DNA of 25,420 nucleotides from an uncultured Mycoplasmatota bacterium (GCA_948470005.1 CAOKNI010000014.1:1-25420); one strand, 5' to 3'. Positions 16,033 to 24,768 are shown, numbered from the stretch's first letter. Program-made: numbers and translations. Notes: generated by a model not told the origin, from the letters alone.

Positions 16033-16634
16033 TGGGCTATCCTCATGATTTAGAAAATCTAATTAGTTACTTTAAGAAGCTACCAGGAGTAGGTGAAAAA
16101 AGTGCAGAAAGATATGCTCTAGCAGCTATTGAATATAGTAAAGAAGAAATTGCTGAATTTAGCGAAGCATTAACTAAAGCTAAAAACAATTTAGGACGTT
16201 GTACGATATGTGGCCATATTACCGATAATGAAATATGCAATATTTGTGCGGATGAAACCCGTGATAAAAACTTAATATGCGTTATTGAAGATTTCAAAAG
16301 CGTAATTTCTTTTGAAAAATCGGGCAAATTTAATGGAACTTATCACATTTTAAATGGTCTTATCTCACCAATGGAAGATATCGGACCTGAAGATGTAAAC
16401 ATACCATCTCTCATTTCCCGAATTTCTAAACTTGAAAATCCCGAATTAATTATGGCTCTTAAACCCACAATTGAAGGGGAAGCGACTATGCTATATATCA
16501 AAAAACTTTTAGAAAATAAGAAAGTAACTATATCTCGTTTATCCCATGGAATTCCCATTGGCGCCGATATTGATTATTTAGATAATGTCACTTTAGAAAA
16601 AGCTTTAGAAGACCGCAAAAAAATATCTGAATAA
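16032..16634 (+). CDS. recR: Recombination mediator protein RecR
   Basis: A 200-residue DNA repair protein that works with RecO and RecF to load RecA. It has the N-terminal helix-hairpin-helix (KLPGVGEKSAERYALA, about 16-31), a four-cysteine zinc finger (Cys57, Cys60, Cys69, Cys72), and a Toprim domain from LICVIEDFKSV to about residue 175, including NGTYHILNGLISPM. The length is normal. Its start overlaps the ebfC stop, so the two are translationally coupled. It lies in the dnaX-ebfC-recR cassette found across Bacillota. Confidence 0.97.
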   Translation: MGYPHDLENLISYFKKLPGVGEKSAERYALAAIEYSKEEIAEFSEALTKAKNNLGRCTICGHITDNEICNICADETRDKNLICVIEDFKSVISFEKSGKFNGTYHILNGLISPMEDIGPEDVNIPSLISRISKLENPELIMALKPTIEGEATMLYIKKLLENKKVTISRLSHGIPIGADIDYLDNVTLEKALEDRKKISE

Positions 16635-16670
16635 AATCCTATTGTTCACATATAGTTTAATGTGATAATT

Positions 16671-16856
16671 ATGGTAAATAAAATAATAAAGATTTTAAGA
16701 AAAATATGTATTGCTTTTGTAATGTTATATGGTTTAAATATCTTATTAAGTCCTACGGATATTTTTATTCCTATAAATATTATTACCATAGTCTTGGTTA
16801 GCATTTTAGGGACACCGGGAATTCTAGGGCTCGTTGTTACATATTTTATAATTTAA
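16671..16856 (+). CDS. Small membrane protein of the BofA family (pro-sigma-K processing inhibitor-like)
   Basis: A 61-residue protein with two hydrophobic segments: residues about 8-25 (LRKICIAFVMLYGLNILL) and about 28-61 (IFIPINIITIVLVSILGTPGILGLVVTYFII). The second part matches the BofA C-terminus, in which IPIN, a Thr a few residues on, and an LG.PG motif are conserved. In B. subtilis BofA inhibits the SpoIVFB protease in the forespore membrane, and bofA lies just after recR, as here. This form is shorter than B. subtilis BofA and lacks its N-terminal part. ATG at 16671 is preferred to GTG at 16662; the RBS is weak either way. The identity rests on the motif and position; a sporulation function is not proven. 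Confidence 0.72.
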   Translation: MVNKIIKILRKICIAFVMLYGLNILLSPTDIFIPINIITIVLVSILGTPGILGLVVTYFII

Positions 16857-16874
16857 ATATAGTAGGTGAATTGT

Positions 16875-17738
16875 GTGCAAAATAAATTAGTTTTAGAAGA
16901 ATTAATAAACAGATATCGTGAGAAAAAATTAGCTCACGCTTATTTAATTGAAACAAATAATAGCGAAAAAGCATTAAATGATATAAAAGAGTTAGTTAAA
17001 ATTTTGAATTGTGAAAATGATTTTATTGAATCTTGTACTAAATGTAATTTATGTAATTTAATAAATAAAAATAACTTACCAAGCCTAAAGATTATATATC
17101 CTGATGGAGCTAGCATTAAAAAAAGTCAAATAGAGGAGTTAAAAAAAGATTTTAGCAGTATTCCTATTTATAGTAAATATAATATATATATAATCTTAAA
17201 TGCTGAAAAACTAAATAATAGTAGTGCTAATTCCATGCTAAAATTTATTGAAGAGCCCAGTCCAGGTATCATTGGTTTCTTTATAACAACTAATAAAGAT
17301 TTTATGATTGATACTATAAAAAGTAGATGCCAAACTCTTACTCTAAAATATGACTGTAAAAACATTTTTGAACATCTTAATTTAGATGAAGAAATAAAAG
17401 AGAAGTATATTAATGCTATAAGAAAATATTTAACCAAAATAGATAATAATGATTATATCAATACGAAAGAAGTCATTTTATCAGAATTTCCCGAGCGAAA
17501 AGACATTGAAGTTATATTAGAAATAATCTTAGAACTATATTATAATACTTATTTAAAAAACTTAATGCAACCATATGACTCCAATATATTAAAAATATAT
17601 GATATTAAAGATAATTTATTAATAATTTCTAAAAAAATGCAAATAATTACTAAATTATTAGGAGATTTGAGTTATAATGTAAATATAGAACTTATTTTAG
17701 ATAAATTTGTAATAGAAATGCGAGGTACTCATGGATAA
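16875..17738 (+). CDS. holB: DNA polymerase III delta' subunit
   Basis: The clamp-loader delta' subunit, 287 residues. The AAA+ fold is recognisable (LAHAYLIETNN, a Cys cluster ESCTKCNLCNLI, YIILNAEKLNNSSANSMLKFIEEPSPGIIGFFITTNKD, and the SRC motif in IKSRCQTLTL), but there is no Walker A loop, as expected for delta', which does not hydrolyse ATP. GTG at 16875 is chosen because AGGTGA is 5 bases upstream; the GTG at 16866 lies within that RBS. It overlaps ricT by 8 bases. Placement before ricT matches B. subtilis. Confidence 0.93.
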   Translation: MQNKLVLEELINRYREKKLAHAYLIETNNSEKALNDIKELVKILNCENDFIESCTKCNLCNLINKNNLPSLKIIYPDGASIKKSQIEELKKDFSSIPIYSKYNIYIILNAEKLNNSSANSMLKFIEEPSPGIIGFFITTNKDFMIDTIKSRCQTLTLKYDCKNIFEHLNLDEEIKEKYINAIRKYLTKIDNNDYINTKEVILSEFPERKDIEVILEIILELYYNTYLKNLMQPYDSNILKIYDIKDNLLIISKKMQIITKLLGDLSYNVNIELILDKFVIEMRGTHG

Positions 17739-18534
17739 AAGATACATATACGGAGTAAATTTTAAAGACAATGGCAAAATTTATAATTTTAAATCTCACA
17801 TACGATGCCCAATTAATGTCACTGTAATTACCGAAACAGAAAAAGGTGAACAATTTGGGAAAGTAGTCTCATTAATAGATGAAAAAACAATAAAAAATGT
17901 TGATGAGCTAAAAGAAATAAAAAGAATTTCTACCAAAGCAGATTATGAGCAATACTTAAAAAATCTTAAAGATGCAGATAAAGCTTTAAGAGAGTGTCGT
18001 GAAATAGTTAAAGAATTATCATTAGATATGAAAATAATAAATGCAACTTACACATTTGATCGTAAGCAGTTGATTTTTAATTTTCTCGCTGACGAACGTA
18101 TTGATTTCCGCGAGCTAGCCAAAAAATTAGCGGCCATATATCGCACAAGAATTGAATTAAGACAAATAGGTGCTCGCGACAAAGCCCGTGAAATTGGTGG
18201 CGTTGGTCCATGTGGTCAAAAATTATGTTGTGCAAATTTTTTAAATCATATAGACTCTATATCTATGAATATGGCTAAAAATCAAGGTTTAGCTTTAAAT
18301 CCTTCTAAAATAAATGGTTTATGTGGTCGTCTTTTCTGTTGTCTTACATATGAAGATGAAGAATATTTAAATTGTAATGAAGGTATGCCTGAAATTGGTG
18401 AATATATCGAAACTTCATCTGGCAAAGGTCAAGTAATCAGTAAAGATATTTTATCTAGAAGTTATAAAGTTTTAGTCAATAACGAAAAAATTGATATTAA
18501 ATTAGATTGCGGGATTAAGGAGAATAGTAAATAA
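17731..18534 (+). CDS. ricT: RicT (YaaT), PSP1-domain protein
   Basis: A 267-residue cytoplasmic protein of the YaaT/RicT family. In B. subtilis RicT joins RicA (YmcA) and RicF (YlbF) in an iron-sulfur complex that steers RNase Y cleavage and affects competence, sporulation and biofilm formation. The PSP1 C-terminal domain covers about residues 60-145, followed by two cysteine clusters: GPCGQKLCC (Cys161, 166, 167) and GLCGRLFCC (Cys198, 203, 204), which are the likely cluster ligands. The start ATG overlaps holB by 8 bases. The yabA gene that usually follows is absent. Confidence 0.93.
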   Translation: MDKRYIYGVNFKDNGKIYNFKSHIRCPINVTVITETEKGEQFGKVVSLIDEKTIKNVDELKEIKRISTKADYEQYLKNLKDADKALRECREIVKELSLDMKIINATYTFDRKQLIFNFLADERIDFRELAKKLAAIYRTRIELRQIGARDKAREIGGVGPCGQKLCCANFLNHIDSISMNMAKNQGLALNPSKINGLCGRLFCCLTYEDEEYLNCNEGMPEIGEYIETSSGKGQVISKDILSRSYKVLVNNEKIDIKLDCGIKENSK

Positions 18535-18535
18535 A

Positions 18536-19246
18536 ATGAGCGTAGTCTTAAATGATTTATATGATTACAATTTAAAAATATATCAAGATGAAGAAATTTT
18601 TAAATTTTCTTTAGACTCACTTTTACTCGCAGAATTTGTGGATATCCAAAAAACAGACCGGAAATTGTTAGACTTATGTAGTGGTAATGCTCCAATTCCT
18701 TTAATTTTAGCTAGCCGTTACGATATTTCTATAACCGCTGTGGAGCTGCAATCCGAAGTATATGATTTAGGAGTAAAAAGTGTTTTTTACAATCACTTGG
18801 AAGAAAAAATTAAAATGCTAAATATTAATGCTTTAGATACTAACAATTATTTCCCAGAAAATAATTTTGATGTTATAACATGCAATCCACCCTTTTTTAA
18901 AATCCATGATACTTCCTTGATTAATCAAGACGAAAAGAAAGCTTTAGCCCGCCATGAAATAGCCATAACTTTAAAAGATATTTTTGATATTACAAGTAAG
19001 CTATTAAAAGATAATGGCAAATTTTATCTAGTCCATCGTCCTGAACGCCTAGAAGAAATTATTACGTTAGCTAGTTCTAGAAATTTACATGTTAAAAAAA
19101 TTGAATTTATTCATTCCAAAGAAAAAGATTATGCTATAATGGTATTACTCAAATTTGTTAAAAACTCTCAAATAGGTGCTAAAGTAGGTTGTTCTGTTAT
19201 TAATCGTGATACCAAAACATATCAAAATATATTTAAAAGAAGGTGA
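18536..19246 (+). CDS. tRNA1(Val) (adenine37-N6)-methyltransferase-like protein
   Basis: A 236-residue SAM-dependent methyltransferase of the TrmN6/YabB type. The SAM-binding motif I is LLDLCSGNAPIPLILASR (about 44-61), motif IV is CNPPFF (116-121), typical of N6-adenine methyltransferases, and the opening segment FKFSLDSLLLAEFV matches family members that read FxxxxDxxLLAxF. B. subtilis yabB, at this position, belongs to the same family. The substrate is inferred by family. The only clear SD (AAGGAG) is 13 bases from the ATG, so initiation may depend on coupling with ricT, which ends just 1 base upstream. Confidence 0.87.
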   Translation: MSVVLNDLYDYNLKIYQDEEIFKFSLDSLLLAEFVDIQKTDRKLLDLCSGNAPIPLILASRYDISITAVELQSEVYDLGVKSVFYNHLEEKIKMLNINALDTNNYFPENNFDVITCNPPFFKIHDTSLINQDEKKALARHEIAITLKDIFDITSKLLKDNGKFYLVHRPERLEEIITLASSRNLHVKKIEFIHSKEKDYAIMVLLKFVKNSQIGAKVGCSVINRDTKTYQNIFKRR

Positions 19247-19250
19247 AAAC

Positions 19251-19817
19251 ATGAAACTTATTGTGGGACTTGGTAATCCTGGCAAAGAATATGAAAATAC
19301 TCGTCATAATATTGGTTTTATGGTAATAGATAATTATTTACAAACTAAAAATGCTACTTGGCAGGAAAAATTTAATTCCTTATACACCATATTAACTATA
19401 AATAATGAAAAAGTATATTTCCTAAAGCCTCTTACCTATATGAATCTATCCGGCCTTGCTGTACGTGAAATAGTGAATTATTTTAAAATAGAATTAAAAG
19501 ATATTTTAATCATACATGATGATTTAGATTTACCAGTTGGAGCTTTTCGCATTAAAACTAATAGTAGCGCTGGTGGTCATAATGGAATTAAATCAATTAT
19601 TGAAAATTTACATACTAATTCTCTTGCTCGTCTAAAAATTGGTATTTCCAAAAACAATTTAGAGAATACTAAAGATTATGTTTTAGGCCACTTTTCTTCC
19701 AATGAAAAATCCATTTTCGAAAAAAACATGTCTATTTACCATGATATTATAAGTGATTTTTTAGTTTATGATATTGCCAAAATAATGAATAAATATAATC
19801 GTAGAAAGGTAGAGTAA
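19251..19817 (+). CDS. pth: Peptidyl-tRNA hydrolase
   Basis: A 188-residue enzyme that releases peptides from prematurely dropped peptidyl-tRNA. It starts MKLIVGLGNPGKEYENTRHNIGF with catalytic His19, and has the KPLTYMNLSG and HDDLDLPVGAFRIKTNSSAGGHNGIKSI blocks of the family. ATG at 19251 is 4 bases past the trmN6-like stop, with RBS AGAAGGTGA, so a longer reading from 19206 is rejected. In B. subtilis pth is likewise upstream of mfd. Confidence 0.97.
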   Translation: MKLIVGLGNPGKEYENTRHNIGFMVIDNYLQTKNATWQEKFNSLYTILTINNEKVYFLKPLTYMNLSGLAVREIVNYFKIELKDILIIHDDLDLPVGAFRIKTNSSAGGHNGIKSIIENLHTNSLARLKIGISKNNLENTKDYVLGHFSSNEKSIFEKNMSIYHDIISDFLVYDIAKIMNKYNRRKVE

Positions 19818-19818
19818 T

Positions 19819-20325
19819 ATGACTTTAACAAATACTACAAAATGGGAAGAAATATATACTAAATTATTAGAAATAGAAAAAAGTTTTTTAGCTAAATATT
19901 TAAAAGTTGAACCATCATATCATGAAAAAAATTGTATAGAGTTCCAAGTTGAGTTTGGCGAATTTTTAAATGAAACCAAATGTTTTAAATTTTGGACAAC
20001 TAAAAAACCTCAAAAAGATAAAGTATTAGAAGAGTTTGTTGATTGTTTAACCATGATTTTTCTCTTCGCCGATACAGTTCATTTAACAATATCAAGTCTT
20101 TTAGCCGCCTCTTCTTTTAGTAATTTAAATTTATTAGAAATAATTAATGAAGTATATTTAGATAGTACAAAACTTATGCATCATTTAAATTCTGATTTAA
20201 TAAAAAAATTATTTTCTAATTTAATTTATATAAGTATTATTCTAAACTTAAATGAAGACGAAATCATTTCAGCTTTTAATATCAAATTAGCTAAAGTCGA
20301 AAATAGATTAGTAACAGATTATTAA
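19819..20325 (+). CDS. Dimeric (type 2, all-alpha) dUTPase-like protein
   Basis: A 168-residue all-helical protein of the dUTPase_2/MazG-like NTP pyrophosphatase superfamily. Motif 1 is EFQVEFGEFLNETKCFKFW (residues 41-59: the E-x-x-E pattern Glu45 and Glu48, with Asn51, Glu52 and Trp59), and motif 2 is VLEEFVDCLTMIF (69-81, Glu71, Glu72 and Asp75), which together bind magnesium and the pyrophosphate. It would convert dUTP to dUMP and keep uracil out of DNA. It starts 1 base after the pth stop, with AAAGG upstream. The B. subtilis slot between pth and mfd holds fin instead. Confidence 0.82.
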   Translation: MTLTNTTKWEEIYTKLLEIEKSFLAKYLKVEPSYHEKNCIEFQVEFGEFLNETKCFKFWTTKKPQKDKVLEEFVDCLTMIFLFADTVHLTISSLLAASSFSNLNLLEIINEVYLDSTKLMHHLNSDLIKKLFSNLIYISIILNLNEDEIISAFNIKLAKVENRLVTDY

Positions 20326-20341
20326 TTTCTAGGGAGGGACT

Positions 20342-23300
20342 ATGGACTTTTTAGATAAGTATTTTAAATATGATAATGATTTAACTATAACAGGGTTAAC
20401 AAATGAGTTAGCTTTTCTTTACGTGGTTAAACTTTACCAAAAAAAGCAAAAAAACATTATTGTCTTAACTAGTACTCTTTACGAAGCAAATAATTTTTTT
20501 AATGGAATTAAGTTTTATATACCAGATACATATCTTTTTCCCATGGACGATTTTCTAACCAGTGCTGCTCTCGCGACCTCACCAGAACTTAAAACTACTA
20601 GAATTGAAACATTAGAACATTTAAAAAATGGCACAGGAATAATTATTACTAATTTAATGGGCTATTTAAAATATTTGTCAGATGCTAAACTTCAAAATAA
20701 AATAAATATTAAATTAAAGAAAGGCGATGAAATAAAGCGCGAAAAACTAATCGAAGTATTAGATAGTCTAGACTATAAACGAGATACTATTGTCACTATC
20801 ACCGGTGAATATGCCGTAAGAGGTTTTGTTATTGATATTTTTGTTACTCTAAGTGAACATCCTATTCGTTTAGAATTCTTTGGTAACACTATTGAATCCA
20901 TTCGTTATTTTGATGAAACCACCCAAATGTCAATGCAAGAACTATCCGAAATAACATTAATCCCTAATGGAGAAATTACTACCGAAAACAAATCTAGCCT
21001 CTATGATTATGCTCAAAATCCCACAGTAATTACTATTGATAAAAATCCTCTTCATGCTAGCATTAATGAGCTTGAAGAAACTATGTTTGAATATCGACGT
21101 AGTAAGGGTCTTGCTCCAGACACAAAATTTATGTTTTCATATGCTGAAATAAATCCTAAAGAAAATATTTATCTTAATTTAATTGATAACATACCCGATA
21201 ACTCTAATGTTGTTGCTTATTCTAGTCGAGAAGTTACTAATTTCAATTCTAATTTTGAACATTTAGCTGAATTTTGTGCTTCTTGGTCGCAAAAGGGCTA
21301 TAAAATAATCTTTTATTTACCTAAACAAAAAGAACGAGATATTATCAATGAAAAAATAAAATCACCACATGAAATTATTGTATCTCCTTTAGCTAAAGGT
21401 TTTATATTTGAAAAATACATCGTAATTAGTGAAAATGATATTGAACATGTCACTAAATCGGAAATAAAATATAAAAATAGTTATAAAATAGGTCGCAAGA
21501 TAAAAGATTTAAATTCAATAAATAAAGGTGACTATGTTGTCCATATGGCTCATGGTATTGGTATTTATAACGGCATTAAAACATTAACTCAAAACGGTTT
21601 AAAAAAAGATTATATAGAGATTTTATATGAAGGTAATGATAAGGTTTATGTTCCTGTTGAAAAAATTCATACTATTTTAAAATATGCCAGTAAAGATGGT
21701 CTAAAACCTAAAATTAATAAATTAAATTCCACTTCCTGGGCTAAAACTAAACGAGCTGTCGAAAAGAAAATCAAAGATATTTCTACGGAACTTCTTAAAC
21801 TTTATGCCGAAAGAAAAGCTTTAAAAAGTGATGCATATGAAACTTATGATTTAGAAACAGATTTTGCTAGTTCCTTTGAATATATTCCAACCAAGGATCA
21901 AGAAAAAGCTATTTTGGAAATTGATAATGATTTAAAAAGCTCCGTGCCTATGGATAGATTATTATGTGGTGATGTTGGATTTGGTAAAACTGAAGTAGCT
22001 TTTCGTGCTATATTTAAAACTGTAGCTAATAATAAACAAGTATTTTATTTATGTCCAACGACAATTTTATCTAAGCAACAGTACGATTCTGCTTTAAATC
22101 GTTTTAAAGATTACCCGGTTTCTATCGCCTTATTAAATCGTTTCACTACTCCAAAAGAAACTAAAAGAATTCTAACAGAATTAGAAGATGGCAAAATCGA
22201 CATTGTTTTTGGAACACATCGTCTTTTAAGCGATGATGTAAAATTTAAAAAACTAGGTTTATTAATTGTTGACGAAGAGCAACGTTTTGGCGTATCTCAT
22301 AAAGAAAAAATTAAAAAATATAAAACAGATGTTAACGTCTTAACCTTATCTGCAACACCAATTCCTAGAACTCTTAAAATGGCTATGTCTGGTCTTCGTG
22401 ACCTATCAGTTATAGATTCCGCGCCCACAAACAGATATCCTATTCAGACCTATGTTTTAGAAGAACAAGATTTAATAATTAAAGATGCTATTTACAAAGA
22501 ATTATCACGTCAAGGTCAAATCTTCGTTCTATTTAATAACATTGAACAATTAGAATCTCTAAAATATAAGCTTCAAAAATTAGCTCCTGATGCCCGTATA
22601 ATAAGTGCTCATGGGCGTATGGCTAAAGATGAACTAGAAAATATTATGCAAGATTTTATTGATTATAAATATGATATTTTAGTATGTACTACCATCATCG
22701 AAACAGGCATTGATATTCCTAATGCAAATACATTAATAATTTATAATGCTGACCATTTTGGCTTATCTCAACTTTATCAAATCCGTGGACGGGTTGGAAG
22801 AAGTAATAAAATTGCTTATGCTTATCTTTTATATGATAAAAGCAAATTATTAAATGAAGTTGCTATTAAACGTTTAGAGGCCATCAAAGAATTTACTGAA
22901 CTAGGAAGTGGCTACCGTATTGCCATGCGTGATTTAGCAATACGTGGTGCGGGCGATATTCTTGGAAGTGAACAAGCTGGCTTTGTCGACTCTGTTGGTA
23001 TTAATTTATATATGCAAATGATTGAGGAAGAAATGCATCGCTTAAAAGGTGAAGAAATAACTAAAGACGAAAGCACAACAGCGTTAATAAATGTTAGTAC
23101 GCATATTTCTAACGACTATGTTAGTGATGACGAATTAAAAATTGAAATACACAATAAAATTAATGAAATAGACTCCGAAACTAAACTACAAGCTGTAAAA
23201 AGGGAATTAGAAGACCGTTTTGGTAAAGTATCCGAAGAAATAGTTATCTATATGTATGAGGAGTGGTTTGAAAAACTTGCTAATACCTTAAATATTACCC

Positions 23301-23524
23301 GTGTAACTCAAACAAATAGTTTTATCGAAATAGAATTACCCGAAGAAATATCAAATAATCTAAAAGCCGATAAATTATTTTTAGAATCATACAATATTAA
23401 TCCTAATTTAAAAATCCGTTACCAAAATAAACGGATAAAAGTATCACTATTAATAAAACACACAGATAAACATTTTCTTTACACTTTTGTTCCATTACTA
23501 GAATTAATTAAAAACAGTCTCTAA
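20342..23524 (+). CDS. mfd: Transcription-repair coupling factor Mfd
   Basis: A 1060-residue translocase that removes RNA polymerase stalled at DNA lesions and recruits UvrA. The UvrB-like N-terminal region contains FPMDDFLTSAALATSPE (about 64-80). The RNA-polymerase-interacting CarD-like domain is GDYVVHMAHGIGIYNGI through VYVPVEKI (about 395-445). The SF2 helicase part has Walker A GDVGFGKTE (about 543-551), DEEQRFG (about 644-650), LSATPIPRTL, and the RIRGRVGRS motif VI, followed by the translocation motif region and C-terminal domain. It is somewhat shorter than the roughly 1170 residues of B. subtilis Mfd. The RBS GGGAGGG is 4 bases before ATG. It is the last gene of the dnaX cluster. 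Confidence 0.97.
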   Translation: MDFLDKYFKYDNDLTITGLTNELAFLYVVKLYQKKQKNIIVLTSTLYEANNFFNGIKFYIPDTYLFPMDDFLTSAALATSPELKTTRIETLEHLKNGTGIIITNLMGYLKYLSDAKLQNKINIKLKKGDEIKREKLIEVLDSLDYKRDTIVTITGEYAVRGFVIDIFVTLSEHPIRLEFFGNTIESIRYFDETTQMSMQELSEITLIPNGEITTENKSSLYDYAQNPTVITIDKNPLHASINELEETMFEYRRSKGLAPDTKFMFSYAEINPKENIYLNLIDNIPDNSNVVAYSSREVTNFNSNFEHLAEFCASWSQKGYKIIFYLPKQKERDIINEKIKSPHEIIVSPLAKGFIFEKYIVISENDIEHVTKSEIKYKNSYKIGRKIKDLNSINKGDYVVHMAHGIGIYNGIKTLTQNGLKKDYIEILYEGNDKVYVPVEKIHTILKYASKDGLKPKINKLNSTSWAKTKRAVEKKIKDISTELLKLYAERKALKSDAYETYDLETDFASSFEYIPTKDQEKAILEIDNDLKSSVPMDRLLCGDVGFGKTEVAFRAIFKTVANNKQVFYLCPTTILSKQQYDSALNRFKDYPVSIALLNRFTTPKETKRILTELEDGKIDIVFGTHRLLSDDVKFKKLGLLIVDEEQRFGVSHKEKIKKYKTDVNVLTLSATPIPRTLKMAMSGLRDLSVIDSAPTNRYPIQTYVLEEQDLIIKDAIYKELSRQGQIFVLFNNIEQLESLKYKLQKLAPDARIISAHGRMAKDELENIMQDFIDYKYDILVCTTIIETGIDIPNANTLIIYNADHFGLSQLYQIRGRVGRSNKIAYAYLLYDKSKLLNEVAIKRLEAIKEFTELGSGYRIAMRDLAIRGAGDILGSEQAGFVDSVGINLYMQMIEEEMHRLKGEEITKDESTTALINVSTHISNDYVSDDELKIEIHNKINEIDSETKLQAVKRELEDRFGKVSEEIVIYMYEEWFEKLANTLNITRVTQTNSFIEIELPEEISNNLKADKLFLESYNINPNLKIRYQNKRIKVSLLIKHTDKHFLYTFVPLLELIKNSL

Positions 23525-23532
23525 TTACTAAC

Positions 23533-23556
23533 AAATTATTTCCCGGGAAATAATTT
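23533..23556. promoter_or_regulatory. 24-bp perfect palindrome, candidate operator
   Basis: The half-site AAATTATTTCCC is followed directly by its exact reverse complement, with no spacer. It lies 9 bases after the mfd stop and 18 bases before a strong promoter. There is no T-tract on either side, so it is not a standard terminator. Uninterrupted dyad symmetry around CCCGGG suits a homodimeric DNA-binding protein. Confidence 0.6.
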
Positions 23557-23574
23557 AATTAAAAAAATAAAAAA

Positions 23575-23602
23575 TTGACTTATCAAATAAATATGATATA
23601 CT
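23575..23602 (+). promoter_or_regulatory. Sigma-A type promoter for the two unknown genes
   Basis: TTGACT at 23575-23580, a 16-base spacer and TATACT at 23597-23602 form a strong vegetative promoter. Transcription would start about 23609, giving a leader of about 19 bases to the ATG at 23628. Confidence 0.8.
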
Positions 23603-23627
23603 AATAAATCAAGAAAAAAGGTAAAAA

Positions 23628-24311
23628 ATGTTTTTTAAAATAAGCCAGGTTTTTAGTAACTTTTACAAAAATGGCAATTGTAAATTTTATATTATTCCAA
23701 AATATCAAAGTAATACCGTGCAAACATATATATTAAGAGTAGGTCCTGATGGTAAACTACTAATTACAACAGAAGTAGAGGAATATAATAAACCTATAAA
23801 TAAAGAATTGTTAGAAAAAAAAGAAGATGCTCCAATAGACAAATTGTTTAGTAAGATTTGCACTCCCGAAGAATATCCTGAGGTTATTGCTCATTTAATA
23901 GATGCTTCCCTATTTGAAGTTGCAGAATATTTTTTTGAAACAAAGAAATCAACTGAAGATATTTCAACTGACTTAGCTCTTAATGAATTATATCAAATGC
24001 TAAGACCATTTTTAGAAATGCCTGAAAGCGAATTTGGACGATTTGCTAAATCTTCGTATGATTATTCTAACATTATAAATTTTTTAGTTTTTAAAGGGCG
24101 AACACCAATGGAGCCATCGCCATTAATAGCAGGAAAATATCTAGACTTTACTGTTGAATATGAATTTGCTGAATTTTATGCTAAATTTCGCAAAGCTCGT
24201 TTAATATGGTATAAAATTAGAAATGCCCAGACCGAAGAAGAATATCAACAAGCATGTTCAGAATGGGATAGTATGTACGAAAATCCTACCCCAGTATCGT
24301 TAACGAAATAA
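23628..24311 (+). CDS. Hypothetical protein, 227 aa
   Basis: I do not recognise a family. The protein has no signal peptide and no convincing membrane segment. The N-terminal half (residues about 20-55, CKFYIIPKYQSNTVQTYILRVGPDGKLLITTEVEEY) looks beta-rich, and the rest is largely helical and acidic (EEYPEVIAHLIDASLFEVAEYFFETKKS; later EFAEFYAKFRKARLIWYKIRNAQTEEEYQQACSEWDSMY). The aromatic and acidic content suggests a soluble protein with a helical C-terminal domain. It has its own strong promoter and a nearby palindrome, and a weak RBS (AAAAGGT). With the following 132-residue gene it splits the otherwise conserved mfd-spoVT pair. The function is unknown. Confidence 0.8.
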   Translation: MFFKISQVFSNFYKNGNCKFYIIPKYQSNTVQTYILRVGPDGKLLITTEVEEYNKPINKELLEKKEDAPIDKLFSKICTPEEYPEVIAHLIDASLFEVAEYFFETKKSTEDISTDLALNELYQMLRPFLEMPESEFGRFAKSSYDYSNIINFLVFKGRTPMEPSPLIAGKYLDFTVEYEFAEFYAKFRKARLIWYKIRNAQTEEEYQQACSEWDSMYENPTPVSLTK

Positions 24312-24319
24312 TATGCTTT

Positions 24320-24343
24320 CATATCCACTAAGATATGCTTTTT
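24320..24343 (+). terminator. Weak hairpin between the two unknown genes
   Basis: A 6-bp stem CATATC / GATATG with a 6-base loop is followed by CTTTTT and then the RBS AAGGAG of the next gene. It could be a weak terminator or attenuator that reduces expression of the second gene. Confidence 0.45.
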
Positions 24344-24357
24344 AAGGAGAAACTATA

Positions 24358-24756
24358 ATGGAACAAAATATTGGAGTATTAAAAGCAATAGATGGAACAA
24401 TATGTGCAACAACAGAAGAAGTAGAACAAGTAAATAATGCTTTTTGGGCAAATGACTTTCTTAATAAGAATAATGGTTTAAACATTTATTTAGAAAAGTT
24501 TAAATCTTACTATTATTGTTATCTTGAAAATGTAAATAATCCCTATGAAAAATGGGCAAGTATGGTGCGAGATTATAAGCATTTACTAAATAAAAATCTT
24601 TTAAATCCCAATTTTGCTCGTATTATTGCAGGACTTTTAATATTATATAAGCCATCTATAATCATATTAAATGAATTTTTTGGTCACCATGAATCAGTTA
24701 CTGAATTACATGGCATTTATCAAGCATTATTACAAGATAAGTTAACTTTAAATTAA
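24358..24756 (+). CDS. Hypothetical protein, 132 aa
   Basis: I do not recognise a family. The product begins MEQNIGVLKAIDGTICATTEEVEQVNNAFWANDF, has an aromatic-rich middle (KSYYYCYLENVNNPYEKWASMVRDYKH) and a hydrophobic stretch at about residues 88-102 (IIAGLLILYKPSIIIL) that is too short and interrupted to be a confident membrane segment. HGIYQALLQDKL lies near the end. The RBS AAGGAG is 8 bases before ATG. It probably shares the promoter at 23575 with the 227-residue gene, with a weak hairpin in between. The function is unknown. Confidence 0.75.
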   Translation: MEQNIGVLKAIDGTICATTEEVEQVNNAFWANDFLNKNNGLNIYLEKFKSYYYCYLENVNNPYEKWASMVRDYKHLLNKNLLNPNFARIIAGLLILYKPSIIILNEFFGHHESVTELHGIYQALLQDKLTLN

Positions 24757-24768
24757 TTAAGTTTTTTT
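24744..24768 (+). terminator. Terminator overlapping the stop codon of the 132-aa gene
   Basis: A 5-bp stem AACTT / AAGTT with a 10-base AT-only loop is followed by five Ts. The TAA stop (24754-24756) lies in the loop. The stem is weak but the layout matches the other terminators of this window. Confidence 0.5.

Noticed and set aside
23533..23556. The 24-bp palindrome as an mfd terminator
   Set aside because: A zero-loop stem with CCCGGG at the centre and A-rich, not T-rich, sequence downstream does not fit an intrinsic terminator on either strand.
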